NCBI GenBank assembly: GCA_017397655.1
Contig: JAFQIG010000010.1
Location: forward strand, 62,001-126,000
Source: Clostridia bacterium
Lineage (GTDB): Bacteria; Bacillota; Clostridia; Oscillospirales; Acutalibacteraceae
Direction: 5' to 3'
DNA: 64,000 nucleotides
The position numbers and the translations under genes are program-made. Position 1 is the stretch's first letter. Every line of letters starts with the position of its first letter. Positions 17,270 through 24,878 of this stretch are shown here, in pieces. The notes under the pieces were generated by a model. It ran no database searches. It was not told the DNA's origin and worked only from the letters and a program-made list of their open reading frames with translations.

Positions 17270-17332
17270 AGGCGGTCGGCATAAAAAGTTTTTTGCTCCA
17301 CTGTGTTGATCACAATTTCCGCCAGTCACAAA
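17262..17332 (-). promoter_or_regulatory. ZTP (pfl) riboswitch aptamer controlling fhs
   Basis: On the minus strand the leader opens GTGACTGGCGGAA, continues through GTGGAGC, and ends GACCGCCTGGGCA, the two conserved blocks of the pfl/ZTP aptamer. It binds ZTP or ZMP, which accumulate when 10-formyl-THF is limiting, and is commonly found before fhs and purH. The 3' block overlaps a terminator stem (17243-17269), so this should be a transcriptional ON switch. Start and end are approximate. Confidence 0.9.
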
Positions 17333-17345
17333 AAACTACAATATT

Positions 17346-17374
17346 ATGTTATCATACGATTTTTGATAAGTCAA
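17346..17374 (-). promoter_or_regulatory. Promoter of the fhs leader
   Basis: On the minus strand TTGACT (17369-17374), a 17-base spacer and TAACAT (17346-17351); transcription would begin about 17339, just before the ZTP aptamer. The -10 hexamer is imperfect. Confidence 0.55.
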
Positions 17375-17401
17375 CAAAAATTTATTAAGGAGAGTTTTTT
17401 T

Positions 17402-17668
17402 ATGAACAGCGTACTAATTTACCTTGTGATTATATCTGTTTTTTCGGTGATAATTACAGTATATGACAAGAAAGCCGCAAAATATGCGAAAGGTAACCGT
17501 ATACCCGAAAGCATGCTGTTTTTTGTTTCGGCAGCGGGAGGCAGTGCCTTGATGTTCATAACCATGCAGATTATCCGACATAAAACACGTCACAAAAGGT
17601 TTATGATCGGACTGCCGATAATGATGATTATCCAATGTCTGATAATTCTTTATATAATTGCAAAATAA
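17402..17668 (+). CDS. DUF1294-family small membrane protein
   Basis: 88 residues from the ATG at 17402, preceded by AAGGAG; the open frame extends upstream but without an SD. The sequence has an N-terminal hydrophobic helix (SVLIYLVIISVFSVIITVYDKKAAKY), the DUF1294 hallmark RIPESMLFFVSAAGGSALMFITMQIIRHKTRHKRF, and a C-terminal hydrophobic helix. No biochemical function is known for DUF1294 proteins. Divergent from fhs; no terminator separates it from the thymidylate kinase-like gene, which has its own promoter. Confidence 0.82.
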   Translation: MNSVLIYLVIISVFSVIITVYDKKAAKYAKGNRIPESMLFFVSAAGGSALMFITMQIIRHKTRHKRFMIGLPIMMIIQCLIILYIIAK

Positions 17669-17690
17669 TTGTTAAGATTTGTTGATAGTG

Positions 17691-17719
17691 TTGATTTTTT
17701 AATTAATTTATTGTATAAT
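17691..17719 (+). promoter_or_regulatory. Sigma-A-type promoter of the tmk-to-phosphohexomutase run
   Basis: TTGATT (17691-17696), a 17-base spacer and a perfect TATAAT (17714-17719), 36 bases before the kinase ATG. It is the only strong promoter seen before the terminator at 29387, so it may drive up to twelve genes. Confidence 0.72.
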
Positions 17720-17755
17720 AAAATGAAAAAATATTCAGAAAAAGGGGAGCGTTTA

Positions 17756-18424
17756 ATGGGTAAGCTGATAGTTGTTGAGGGACTTGACGGAAGCGGAAAG
17801 ACAACGCAGTTATCACTTCTTGAAAAGTATCTTGAATCGGCAGGAATTACTTTGAAAAAGATCAAGCTTCCCGATTACGAGGATCCGTCAAGCACGCTTG
17901 TCAGGATGTATCTTGCAGGTGATTTCGGTAAGGATCCTAAGGATGTCAACGCTTATACGGCATCATCCTTTTATGCGGTTGACCGTGCCGCCAACTATAT
18001 CCGCAAATGGAAGAGTGACTATCTGAACGGCACATTGATCCTGTCGGACAGATACACTACATCTAACGCATATCACCAGATGCAAAAGCTCGACAGAAGT
18101 GAGTGGGATGAGTATCTTCAGTGGCTTGAAGATTTTGAATACAACAAAATTGCTGTACCGAAGCCCGACCTTGTATTGTATCTTGATATGCCGATAGAAG
18201 TATCTCAGAAGCTGATGTCACAAAGATACAACGGTGATGAGAATAAAAAAGACATCCACGAAGCCAACGTGGAGTATCTTAAATCCTGCCGTGAAGCCGC
18301 ACTTTACGCTGCTCAAAAGCTCGGTTGGAGAGTTATAGAGTGTTCAAAAAACGGCGAAGCGTTAAGCATTGAAACCATTTTTGAAATGATAAAAGAAATC
18401 ACGGAAAGTGAAATTTTAGACTAA
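17756..18424 (+). CDS. tmk: Thymidylate kinase-like deoxynucleotide kinase
   Basis: 222 residues from the ATG at 17756 (AGGGGAG six bases upstream). The P-loop VVEGLDGSGKTTQ is at residues 5-17, the DRY motif appears as LSDRYTTSNAYHQM (about 100), and the LID region is SQRYNGDENKKDIHEAN. These fit the thymidylate kinase family (dTMP to dTDP). Bacterial Tmk is usually about 205-215 residues, and the mid-region LDRSEWDEYLQWLEDFEYNKI differs from housekeeping Tmk, so a paralogous (d)NMP kinase is possible. A second tmk next to holB would be expected elsewhere; that cannot be checked here. It is first in a long operon. Confidence 0.82.
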   Translation: MGKLIVVEGLDGSGKTTQLSLLEKYLESAGITLKKIKLPDYEDPSSTLVRMYLAGDFGKDPKDVNAYTASSFYAVDRAANYIRKWKSDYLNGTLILSDRYTTSNAYHQMQKLDRSEWDEYLQWLEDFEYNKIAVPKPDLVLYLDMPIEVSQKLMSQRYNGDENKKDIHEANVEYLKSCREAALYAAQKLGWRVIECSKNGEALSIETIFEMIKEITESEILD

Positions 18425-18433
18425 GGAAGGTAG

Positions 18434-18452
18434 AATGCAGTTTTTCTGCATT
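18434..18452 (+). promoter_or_regulatory. Hairpin between a strong SD and the DUF2156 start
   Basis: AATGCAG (18434-18440), loop TTTTT, CTGCATT (18446-18452). It lies between AAGGAAGG (18423-18430) and the ATG at 18461, which otherwise has no SD at proper distance. When folded, it would bring SD and start to about 11 bases apart. Confidence 0.4.
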
Positions 18453-18460
18453 ATCATAAA

Positions 18461-19348
18461 ATGTTGGAGTTCAGGAAAGCAGAGCTTTCGGATAAAGATT
18501 TTATCAAACAGCTTTTAAGGTCAACAAAAAGAGAGAATTGCGAATATTGCTTCGGCAACATTTTTTCGTGGGGATCAGTATACGGTACACGGATTGCCGT
18601 GTTCAACGACTTTTTAATCTGCAGGGGATTCGGCAAAAATCCCGCATATGCGTTCCCGATGGGACAGGGTGATCTTAAATCGGTGATCGATGCCGTAATG
18701 GCGGATTCAAAAGAGCGAAACGAACGTTTAAGGTTTTACGGTGTTACCGAATCCGATAAAGAGGCTCTGACACAGCTTTATCCCGACAGATTCACATTTG
18801 AAGAGGACAGAAGCTTCTTCGATTACATCTACAGCAGAGAAAAGCTGTCAGCATTATCGGGTAAAAAGTACCATTCAAAGAGAAATCACATAGCAGCGTT
18901 TGAAAAGGATAACGACTGGTCATACGAAGAGATAACCGACCGCAACATCTCCGAATGCTTTGAAATGAACGAAAAGTGGCTCGCTTTTAATACGGATAAG
19001 GATCCTGTAGAAATCAATAACGAAAGAACAGCGCTTGTCACATCGTTGGAAAATTTCAACGAGCTTGAGCTCACGGGGGCATTACTGAGAAAAGGCGGAC
19101 AGGTTGTAGCGTTCACGATAGGCGAAGAAATGAATGAAAAACTCTTCTGCACACATTTTGAAAAAGCTTTTGCCGACATCAGGGGTGCATACCCGATGAT
19201 CAACCGTGAGTTTGCAAAGCGTACTTTGACGCAATACGAATATATAAACCGTGAAGAGGATACGGGCGATGAGGGACTGCGCAAGGCAAAGATGTCGTAC
19301 AAACCCGAAAAACTTCTCACTAAATATACGGCGGTAATCAATGAGTGA
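18461..19348 (+). CDS. DUF2156 domain protein (double GNAT-like fold)
   Basis: 295 residues starting MLEFRKAELSDKDF. The pattern (CEYCFGNIFSWGSVYGTRIAVFNDFLICRG, then KKYHSKRNHIAAFEK and the C-terminal GAYPMINREFAKRTL) is that of DUF2156, the catalytic part of MprF-like aminoacyl-tRNA-dependent lipid transferases and related soluble proteins. No membrane segments are present, so this is a soluble stand-alone member. The substrate is unknown. The next gene, a GNAT acetyltransferase, overlaps by eight bases, indicating translational coupling. The start is uncertain because the SD is displaced (see the hairpin entry); a 27-codon ORF starting at 18434 in another frame is probably not real. Confidence 0.8.
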   Translation: MLEFRKAELSDKDFIKQLLRSTKRENCEYCFGNIFSWGSVYGTRIAVFNDFLICRGFGKNPAYAFPMGQGDLKSVIDAVMADSKERNERLRFYGVTESDKEALTQLYPDRFTFEEDRSFFDYIYSREKLSALSGKKYHSKRNHIAAFEKDNDWSYEEITDRNISECFEMNEKWLAFNTDKDPVEINNERTALVTSLENFNELELTGALLRKGGQVVAFTIGEEMNEKLFCTHFEKAFADIRGAYPMINREFAKRTLTQYEYINREEDTGDEGLRKAKMSYKPEKLLTKYTAVINE

Positions 19349-20051
19349 ATTATTAAGAAAAGCTGAAACTTCCGATATACCGGAAATAACGAAGATATGG
19401 CAGTCGTCTTTCGGTGATGAAAAAGAATATATTGACTTCTTTTTGCAAAACAGATTTATGGATATTGATACTCTTGTTTTTGAAAAGGAAGGCAAGGTGG
19501 TTTCTCAATTATTTTTGATATCTTGCAGGATTAAAAATATTTCCGGATATTACCTGTATGCGGCGGCAACCGACAGCGAATACCGAGGACAGGGTATAAT
19601 GGCATCGCTGTTGGGGTTTGCCGAAAGCTATGCAAAAGATAACGGTGCAGATTTTATTTTCCTTGTACCCGGCAACGAAAGCTTGTACCGATATTATGAA
19701 AGATTCGGGTATGAAAAAGCATTTTACAAAAGCATACCGGCTTGTTTCAATGCTTTTGAAAAAGCTTCATATGACAAAGAAAAAATAGTACACATATTGC
19801 AGAATACCGATAACATAGTTTCGTTTGATGATAAAACGCTTCGGTATTGCATAGAAGAATTCGATAAGTACAGAGGACAGATTTTTACGGTTTGTGACAC
19901 ATCGGTTGTTATGGTATCAGGAGACACGGCGGTTACCGTACCCGAAAGTGATTTGTCGGAAAGAGAAGTCGGCGGAATGATTCTTAAGCTGACACAAAGT
20001 GCGGATTCGGTGAATTTTGATGATATAAGAGTTATTTTTCCGAAGGAATAG
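19341..20051 (+). CDS. GNAT-family N-acetyltransferase
   Basis: 236 residues starting within the end of the DUF2156 gene. The N-terminal GNAT domain has the acetyl-CoA pyrophosphate loop in DSEYRGQGIMASLLGFAE (about residues 75-92) and the C-terminal GNAT strand NESLYRYYERFGYEKAF. Residues about 140-236 form an extra C-terminal domain, as in Eis-like and sterol carrier-like tailed GNATs, though this is shorter. Substrate unknown. Its coupling to DUF2156, itself a pair of GNAT folds, hints at related substrates, but that is inference. Confidence 0.85.
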   Translation: MSELLRKAETSDIPEITKIWQSSFGDEKEYIDFFLQNRFMDIDTLVFEKEGKVVSQLFLISCRIKNISGYYLYAAATDSEYRGQGIMASLLGFAESYAKDNGADFIFLVPGNESLYRYYERFGYEKAFYKSIPACFNAFEKASYDKEKIVHILQNTDNIVSFDDKTLRYCIEEFDKYRGQIFTVCDTSVVMVSGDTAVTVPESDLSEREVGGMILKLTQSADSVNFDDIRVIFPKE

Positions 20052-20066
20052 AAAGGATAATGACAT

Positions 20067-20609
20067 ATGGTTTATGTTTTTCTTGCAAACGGATTTGAAG
20101 AAACAGAGGCGATAGCACCTATTGATATTTTAAAAAGAGCCAAGCAGGAGGTTGTGACTGTCGGTGTCGGCGGAAAAACAATTGAAAGCACACACGGAAT
20201 AAAAGTGGTTTGCGATATGGAAGAAAGCGAGCTTTCCGACACGTGTGATTTTGATGCAGTGGTTCTTCCGGGAGGAATGCCGGGTACCGTAAATCTTGAA
20301 AACAGCGTGAAGGTACAGTTCTTTATCGACAGAGCTGTATCCGAAAAAAAGCTTGTTGCTGCGATTTGTGCGGCACCGTCGATTCTCGGACACAAAGGTA
20401 TTTTAAACGGCAAAAAGGCGACGTGCTTCCCCGGATTTGAATCGGATCTTATCGGCTGTGAGGTGCTCACTGACGGCGTTTGCTGCGACGATAATATAAT
20501 TACGGCAAAGGGTGCAGGTGTTGCACTTCCCTTCGGCTTTGCAATAGCCGCATATCTCACAAATGAAGAAACTTCGGAAGAAATCAGAAAGACAATGCAA
20601 TGCGAGTAA
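20067..20609 (+). CDS. DJ-1/PfpI-family protein (YajL-like)
   Basis: 180 residues, ATG at 20067 with GAAAGGAT upstream. VYVFLANGFEETEAIAPIDILKRA is the N-terminal DJ-1/ThiJ signature; the nucleophile-elbow Cys is Cys101 in VAAICAAPSILG, and the conserved Glu lies in GFEETE. The family includes YajL and DJ-1, associated with oxidative-stress and glyoxal-related protein protection, although the enzymatic claims are debated. It overlaps the next gene by ten bases, so it is probably translationally coupled to 5-formyl-THF cyclo-ligase. Confidence 0.9.
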   Translation: MVYVFLANGFEETEAIAPIDILKRAKQEVVTVGVGGKTIESTHGIKVVCDMEESELSDTCDFDAVVLPGGMPGTVNLENSVKVQFFIDRAVSEKKLVAAICAAPSILGHKGILNGKKATCFPGFESDLIGCEVLTDGVCCDDNIITAKGAGVALPFGFAIAAYLTNEETSEEIRKTMQCE

Positions 20610-21178
20610 ACATCAAAAGTCAGAAAATTGAATTAAGAGATAACTTCAAGATGCGCCGTAAAGAGATGTCAGGCGAAACAAAAAAACGGTTAGATGCAAA
20701 AATCGCAAGCAGAGTGTGTAATTTGTGGTCGTTCCGTGAGGCAAAAACCGTTCTGGCATATTCCTCTTTGCCGCTTGAAGTCGGAACGTCAGAGCTTATC
20801 CGTATCGCAAAGGATGCGGGTAAAAGGATAGCTTTGCCCTTGTGCATATGCGAAACGCACAGAATGGAGTTTTATATAGTAAATGACGAGTCCGAGCTTG
20901 TCCGCGGTGCATACGGCATAATGGAGCCGGATGTAACTAAGTGTGAAAAACTGACGGATTTGTCCGATTCTGTTTGCATAGTACCGGCTCTGGCATTTGA
21001 CAGATGCGGCTACAGACTCGGTTTTGGTAAAGGTTATTATGACAGATTTCTGTCATCGTATAACGGCAAAACAATAGGCATTATATATACCGATTTTGTT
21101 GTGAATGAGCTTCCGCACGGACGCTTTGATAAAAAGGTTGATTATATTGTCAGCGAAAATCGTTTATACAGTTTTTGA
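20600..21178 (+). CDS. 5-formyltetrahydrofolate cyclo-ligase
   Basis: 192 residues; ATP-dependent conversion of 5-formyl-THF to 5,10-methenyl-THF, salvaging an inhibitory folate. Visible are the substrate and ATP-binding segments FKMRRKEMSGETKKR near the N-terminus, LAYSSLPLEVGTSELI, and the diagnostic Mg-ATP loop CGYRLGFGKGYYDRFL near the C-terminus. It begins ten bases before the end of the DJ-1 gene and ends 14 bases before mltG. Together with fhs, metF and metH in this window, it adds to folate one-carbon metabolism. Confidence 0.94.
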   Translation: MRVNIKSQKIELRDNFKMRRKEMSGETKKRLDAKIASRVCNLWSFREAKTVLAYSSLPLEVGTSELIRIAKDAGKRIALPLCICETHRMEFYIVNDESELVRGAYGIMEPDVTKCEKLTDLSDSVCIVPALAFDRCGYRLGFGKGYYDRFLSSYNGKTIGIIYTDFVVNELPHGRFDKKVDYIVSENRLYSF

Positions 21179-21192
21179 AAGGAGGAGTTTGA

Positions 21193-22584
21193 ATGAGTGA
21201 CCCGCGCAACGAATCAAGAGGAATCAATGATATAAACAGCTCTGACAAGAGTATTTATAAAGACAGGAGCGAAAAGGTAAAAAACTTTACCGTTCATATC
21301 GAGGATGATTCCGATTACGATCAGATTGCCTACAACGCAGAACAGCCTGTGTATAAGGGCGAGATTTACTTTGCGAACCATTCAAAATCTTCAAATCAGC
21401 AGGTAGGAGTAACACGCCCTCAACCTGTACGCACACAGCAACAGCAAAGACCGTCTTCGCCGACGCGACAGACACCGCCTCCGTCAAAAAAGAATAAAAA
21501 GAAAAAGAAAAAAGGCGTATTGTCTGCATCGATCAAGGTTTTGTTGTCCATATTCATCTGTACGGCGGCGCTGTCGTTTATCGGCATTTCCACGGTCAAC
21601 GATATTCTGGCCATCGGCAGAGATTCGACACCTGTTACGATAGAGATTCCCGAAAACGCTACTACAGACGAGATTATTGATGTTCTGGCGGATGAGGGAC
21701 TTATCGAGATGCCGACATTCTGTAAAATCTTTTATGATTTTGAGAGCAAGATCCGTAAGGCGAAGGAGCCCGAATATGTTACTGGACTTGTAAATGTCAA
21801 GGCGAATATGGGTCTTGAGGGAATGCTTAACCGTATTAAGAAGAATCAGTCGAGTGCTGAGACGGTAAAGCTGTTCTTCCCCGAAGGCTGGACCATCGAA
21901 AAGATATTTAACAAGCTTGAGGAATATGAAGTATGTGACAGTGACTATTTGTATGATACGATAAAGAATGTCAATTTCAATTATTCTTTCCTCAGTAGTG
22001 CAAAGCAGAATAACAGCGTCAAGCGTTATCTTTTGCTGGAGGGCTACCTTTTCCCGGATACGTACGAGTTCTTTGTTGACTCAAATGCCTCGACGGTTAT
22101 TGAAACGTTCCTGACTCAGTTCGACAACAAATGGACGGACGAATATACCGAAAGAGCGACCGAGCTCAACCTGTCAATAGATGAGGTAATGACAATAGCC
22201 TCCATCATCGAAAAGGAAGCAGCCAATGCAGAGCAGATGAAGGTAATTTCCTCTGTAATTCATAACAGACTTAACAATCCCGTCCAGTATCCGACAATTG
22301 ATTGTGACTCGACGGGCGATTATGTTACAAACAGCGTTGTTCCTGCTGTCGGAGAGACCAAGGCGGACGTGTTTATGAATTATTACAACACATACAGATG
22401 CGGCGGTTTGCCGGCAGGACCTATCTGTAATCCGGGACAGGCGGCTATCGAAGCGGCGCTCTATCCCGACGACACGGACTATTACTTCTTCCAGCACGAC
22501 AAGAAGGGCGAGATTTATCTTGCAAGAACAAATGCTGAACACAACAGATACAAAAACGAGATTCTTCTTAATAACGCAGGTTAA
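21193..22584 (+). CDS. mltG: Endolytic murein transglycosylase MltG
   Basis: 463 residues, ATG at 21193 after AAAGGAGG. A hydrophilic cytoplasmic N-terminal region (1-108) has a Gln/Pro-rich stretch and a poly-Lys patch (KKNKKKKKK at about 99-107), then one membrane helix (about 110-131). The outside part begins with a LysM-like segment (TIEIPENATTDEIIDVLADEGL) and contains the YceG catalytic domain with FPEGWTIEKIFNKL, the catalytic Glu in IASIIEKEA, and HNRLNNPVQYPTIDCDST. It cleaves nascent glycan strands during elongation. The long disordered N-terminus, absent from E. coli MltG, may contact cytoplasmic division or elongation factors (inference). A U32 gene follows, as in Bacillus. Confidence 0.95.
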   Translation: MSDPRNESRGINDINSSDKSIYKDRSEKVKNFTVHIEDDSDYDQIAYNAEQPVYKGEIYFANHSKSSNQQVGVTRPQPVRTQQQQRPSSPTRQTPPPSKKNKKKKKKGVLSASIKVLLSIFICTAALSFIGISTVNDILAIGRDSTPVTIEIPENATTDEIIDVLADEGLIEMPTFCKIFYDFESKIRKAKEPEYVTGLVNVKANMGLEGMLNRIKKNQSSAETVKLFFPEGWTIEKIFNKLEEYEVCDSDYLYDTIKNVNFNYSFLSSAKQNNSVKRYLLLEGYLFPDTYEFFVDSNASTVIETFLTQFDNKWTDEYTERATELNLSIDEVMTIASIIEKEAANAEQMKVISSVIHNRLNNPVQYPTIDCDSTGDYVTNSVVPAVGETKADVFMNYYNTYRCGGLPAGPICNPGQAAIEAALYPDDTDYYFFQHDKKGEIYLARTNAEHNRYKNEILLNNAG

Positions 22585-22590
22585 CAGGAT

Positions 22591-23856
22591 GTGAATATTT
22601 TGACAAACAGTTTTAAGGTGCCGGAGCTTCTTGCTCCGGCAGGTGATATGGATGCGCTTCGCAATGCTATACATTTCGGAGCAGATGCGGTTTATCTTGC
22701 CGGAACGCAGTTCGGTATGCGTACTGCTCCGGCAAATTTTACGCTCGAACAGCTCAAAGAAGCGGTTACTCTTGCGCATAATAATGGTGTAAAGGTATAT
22801 CTGACTTGTAACACATTACCCAGAAATGACGAACTGCCGCAGATGGAAGAATACTTGCCCAAAGCGGCTGAATGTGGTATCGATGCTTTTATAGCAACGG
22901 ACTTCGGCACGCTGTCTCTTATCAAAAAGCACGCACCGCAGGTGGATGTTCATATTTCCACACAGGCAGGTATCACAAATTACGCAGCAGCAAACGCTTT
23001 TTATTCATTAGGAGCAAAGCGAATCATTCCTGCACGTGAGTTGTCGCTCCGCGATATCCGCACAATCAGGGAGAATACGCCCGAAGATCTGGAAATAGAG
23101 TGCTTTATTCACGGTGCAATGTGTGTTTCATTTTCGGGCAGATGTCTGCTGTCGAATTATCTGACGGGAAGAGATTCCAACAGAGGCGACTGTGCACAGC
23201 CGTGCAGATGGACATACCGCTTGCTTGAAGAAAAGCGCCCCGGTGAATATTTCCCTGTAGGCGAGGATGAGGACGGAACATATATCTTCAACGCAAGAGA
23301 TATGTGTATGATCCGTCATATCCCCGAGCTTATTGAAGCAGGTGTATCGAGCTTTAAAATAGAGGGCAGAGCAAAATCATCGTATTATGTTTCTGTTGTT
23401 GTAAATGCATACAGACAGGCGATTGACGGATATCTTAAAAATCCCTCTCCCGATTACGTTCCCGAGCAGTGGATTCTTGACGAGGTATATAAGGTAAGTC
23501 ACAGAGAATACTGTACAGGCTTTTTCTTCGGTCATCCTAAAGAGAATGCAGAGATTTTTTATGAAGGAATCTACAGACGCTACTACGAAACATCTGCAGT
23601 TGCAGAGTATTATGACGGAGAGTTTCTTCATTGTCAGCAAAGGAATAAGTTCTTCTGCGGTGATGTGCTTGAAATACTTGAAAAGGGCAAGCCTCCTGTT
23701 GAGGTAACCGTAGTTGATCTTCAGAACGAGGACGGAGAGAGTCTTGAGTCGGTACCGCATCCGATGATGAAATTCAAGTTCAGAGTGCCGTTCCCTGTTT
23801 CGGAAGGAGCACTTATCCGCAGATCTGTATCAAAGCAGGGGGAAACGGTTAAATGA
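22591..23856 (+). CDS. U32-family protein, likely tRNA hydroxylation factor TrhP-like
   Basis: 421 residues from the GTG at 22591; a TTG at 22600 is better spaced from the SD (AGGA at 22586) and may be the true start. KVPELLAPAGDMDALRNAIHFGADAVYL is the U32 N-terminus, and the signature HGAMCVSFSGRCLLSNYLTGR with GDCAQPCRW gives conserved Cys positions. U32 proteins were annotated as collagenases, but several (TrhP, RlhA) act in RNA hydroxylation, probably with an Fe-S cluster. In Bacillus, mltG (yrrL) is followed by the U32 genes yrrN and yrrO that make 5-hydroxyuridine in tRNA, so the position after mltG favours TrhP. Assignment by context and family. Confidence 0.85.
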   Translation: MNILTNSFKVPELLAPAGDMDALRNAIHFGADAVYLAGTQFGMRTAPANFTLEQLKEAVTLAHNNGVKVYLTCNTLPRNDELPQMEEYLPKAAECGIDAFIATDFGTLSLIKKHAPQVDVHISTQAGITNYAAANAFYSLGAKRIIPARELSLRDIRTIRENTPEDLEIECFIHGAMCVSFSGRCLLSNYLTGRDSNRGDCAQPCRWTYRLLEEKRPGEYFPVGEDEDGTYIFNARDMCMIRHIPELIEAGVSSFKIEGRAKSSYYVSVVVNAYRQAIDGYLKNPSPDYVPEQWILDEVYKVSHREYCTGFFFGHPKENAEIFYEGIYRRYYETSAVAEYYDGEFLHCQQRNKFFCGDVLEILEKGKPPVEVTVVDLQNEDGESLESVPHPMMKFKFRVPFPVSEGALIRRSVSKQGETVK

Positions 23857-24878
23857 TTGATACAAAAGAAGTATACGGGCTTTTGACAAAGCTTATCGGT
23901 GGTAAGGGTGTATCGGGTCTTGAGTGCGATGCAGCTGCAGTAGCCGAAAAAGAGCTTTCAAAGTATATGAGCGTCAGACGTGATGCGCTCGGCAACGTTA
24001 TCGGCGAGGCGCAGAATGCAAAGGACAGCATTCTGCTTGATGCACATATCGATCAGATCGGAATGATCGTTACAGCGATAGCGGATGACGGGTTTATAAA
24101 GATTGATAAATGCGGTGGAATGGATATGCGTGTACTTTCATCGCACGAAGTCGTAATAAACGGAAAAGAAGAGGTTTACGGAGTAATTACTTCTGTACCG
24201 CCTCATCTTCTCAAGGATGAAAAAAGCGTCCCGAAGTGGTCGGATATTTCCGTAGATGTCGGAATGTCTGCGCAAAAGGCTCGTGAGCTGATTTCTGTCG
24301 GAGACAGAGTCACTTTCATACCGAGCGAAAGAAAGCTTCTTTCCGACCATATAACTGCACCGTCGATTGATGACCGTGCAGGTATTGCGGCTATTCTGAG
24401 AACGCTTTCCATATTAAAAGAAAGAAACTGCAATAAAAATGTTTCCGTAGTATTCTCGGTACAGGAAGAGGTAACGGGAGCAGGGGCGACAGCAGGTGCT
24501 TATCAGAGTGACGCACATACAGCGATAGCAGTTGATGTCAGCTTTGCCACCTGTCCTGACGTGTCCGACGAAAAGGGAAAACCGCTCGGCTCGGGTCCGC
24601 TTGTAGGCATATCGCCTGTTATCACAAAAAGTGTCAGCGATACGCTGATTTCTCTTGCAAAGGAAAACTCCATTCCGTATGAGACGGAAGTAATGGGCAG
24701 CCGTACAGGCACAAATACAGAAAACTATGCATTATCAAAAGGCGGACGCAAGACAGGTCTTGTATCCATACCTATCCGTAATATGCATACTGCCGTTGAG
24801 GTATGCAAGCTGTCCGATATCGAATACACGGCACAGCTTCTTGCGTTATACATTGAGAAAGGGGAGAATGACGCTTGA
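23853..24878 (+). CDS. M42-family metallo-aminopeptidase (first of a tandem pair)
   Basis: 341 residues, overlapping the U32 stop by four bases (ATGA). The M42 (glutamyl aminopeptidase/endoglucanase M) di-metal ligands can be placed: His in LDAHIDQIGMI, bridging Asp in SIDDRAGIAAIL, the catalytic Glu and metal Glu in VFSVQEEVTGAGA, Asp in AIAVDVSFA, and His in IRNMHTAVEV. The family forms large tetrahedral dodecamers that trim peptides in the cytoplasm. The next gene is a second M42 copy, overlapping by four bases; the two are clearly diverged and may have different side-chain preferences. Confidence 0.92.
   Translation: MIDTKEVYGLLTKLIGGKGVSGLECDAAAVAEKELSKYMSVRRDALGNVIGEAQNAKDSILLDAHIDQIGMIVTAIADDGFIKIDKCGGMDMRVLSSHEVVINGKEEVYGVITSVPPHLLKDEKSVPKWSDISVDVGMSAQKARELISVGDRVTFIPSERKLLSDHITAPSIDDRAGIAAILRTLSILKERNCNKNVSVVFSVQEEVTGAGATAGAYQSDAHTAIAVDVSFATCPDVSDEKGKPLGSGPLVGISPVITKSVSDTLISLAKENSIPYETEVMGSRTGTNTENYALSKGGRKTGLVSIPIRNMHTAVEVCKLSDIEYTAQLLALYIEKGENDA

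Noticed and set aside
17213..17329. In-frame upstream extension of fhs (39 codons)
   Set aside because: It reads through the ZTP aptamer and its terminator, and the ATG at 17212 has a proper SD and the family-typical N-terminus.
18434..18517. 27-codon ORF overlapping the DUF2156 start
   Set aside because: Has a good SD but its sequence is not protein-like and it overlaps the conserved gene in another frame; kept only as an alternative explanation of the displaced SD.
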